Assembly: GCA_013397935.1 (NCBI GenBank)
Contig: VZRN01000634.1
Location: 1,800,563-1,864,562, forward strand
DNA from: Dasyornis broadbenti
Taxonomy: Eukaryota; Chordata; Aves; Passeriformes; Dasyornithidae
Direction of reading: 5' to 3'
Length of the DNA: 64,000 bases
Below are positions 37,682 through 64,000 of this stretch, piece by piece. Under the pieces are notes generated by a model that was not told the DNA's origin, did no database searches, and was given only the letters and a program-made list of their open reading frames with translations. The stretch's first letter is position 1. The number at the start of each line of letters is the position of its first letter. A program made the translations under genes and the position numbers.

Positions 37682-38444
37682 CTGCACAGATCGAAGCAGC
37701 CAAAACAGAATTTTTCAAACTGTCAGTTTTTCATTACAAACATTTCAGTTTGAATCAGACCTGTGTCCTTAAAAAAAAAGTTAAGTCTATATATTTTTCT
37801 TGTGTATTACACAAACACTGTGAGTCGTGCTTTAGCAGTTTCCTTGCGTTGTTGGAATTTCATCAATGCAAATATTGGGCCTGAACCTCACCAGCACCAG
37901 GCACTTTGCAAACCTTATTTCTGCACTTCTAGACTTTGAACTAAAAAATATTCATTTTTTACAGGTAGCCATGACACACAGAACCAAGAACCAACACAGA
38001 GCAGTAAGGAAAATGCTTCTTGAATGGAAATCAGGCACATGGACCACCATTTTTCTCAGCCAGTTCCTCAATGTCAGCTAAAGCCCTGAGTTCACCTATT
38101 CTAGAAAGTTAAATCAATTTATTCACTTAATTCACAGGATTCACTTTCTTAATGAAACATTCATTTTGAGGGAAATGAGTTGAAAGCACACAGGTCAGCT
38201 ATGTGCAGCAGCTGTTACCAGCAATTGCTAATGCATTTTTATTTTTCCAGCAGTGTACAAGAAGCAATCAGTATTTCCTTTGGCAAATGCTGCTCCACTT
38301 CACACAAACAAGCATGGCCTTGTGGCATCTACCCCTCACTGAAAATGCTGATGGTCCCCCATGTACTACCCTGGAAAAGCCCACAAAATCAGCTATCCCC
38401 TAGGAGTATCCAAGGAGATGAGACAGACAACAAATATATATTAA

Positions 38445-64000
<25,556 letters not shown>

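Noticed and set aside
38020..38105. Possible small exon (GELRALADIEELAEKNGG) after TTTCTAG on minus
   Set aside because: Helix-like, but no donor compatible in phase with the candidate exon at 37681, and only 22 codons long; likely chance.

Overview
The window is vertebrate nuclear DNA, and most likely from a bird. It carries two large multi-exon genes with GT-AG introns, several CR1 LINE fragments whose 3' ends have the avian pattern, and a solo retroviral LTR of a style common in songbirds. The passerine assignment is an inference from the repeats only.

Both recognised genes read on the minus strand, head to tail. ATP11C occupies about 64000 down to 38445. It encodes a P4-type ATPase (phospholipid flippase). 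Eighteen internal coding exons, an alternative cassette exon and a terminal exon are present; the first ~290 codons lie beyond the right edge. MCF2 (the DBL Rho guanine-nucleotide exchange factor) runs from 34308 down to past the left edge. Thirteen coding exons cover the SEC14/CRAL-TRIO-like region and the spectrin-like region; the DH-PH exons lie beyond the left edge. The pair matches the MCF2-ATP11C neighbourhood of human Xq27, not the paralogous MCF2L-ATP11A pair. The deciding evidence is the ATP11C-type carboxyl end (SVRPLLL followed by RTFSDESNVL) and the MCF2-type exon sequences.

Region by region: 1-34308 is MCF2. It holds two GC-rich probable promoters, P1 at ~34.0-34.35 kb and an internal P2 at ~14.8-15.3 kb whose first exon encodes MAEAGPRRG and splices to exon 5. 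It also holds a 1011-bp solo LTR with a 5-bp target duplication (12111-13121) and three CR1 fragments. 34352-34559 is an assembly gap directly upstream of MCF2 exon 1, followed by a long pyrimidine-rich tract. 34.6-38.4 kb is intergenic, with two unassigned exon-like stretches. 38.4-41.8 kb is the probable ATP11C 3' UTR. 41.8-64 kb is ATP11C coding exons and introns, with three more CR1 fragments.

The two proteins are not known to act in one pathway. ATP11C moves aminophospholipids from the outer to the inner leaflet of the plasma membrane; MCF2 activates Rho-family GTPases. I see no operon-like or defence system. The most informative features are the ATP11C C-terminal splice switch, the MCF2 alternative promoter, a GC-AG intron in ATP11C, and the unassigned exon-like sequences between the genes. 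Exon borders were read by hand and checked by codon counts and phase agreement between neighbouring exons; no alignment could be run.
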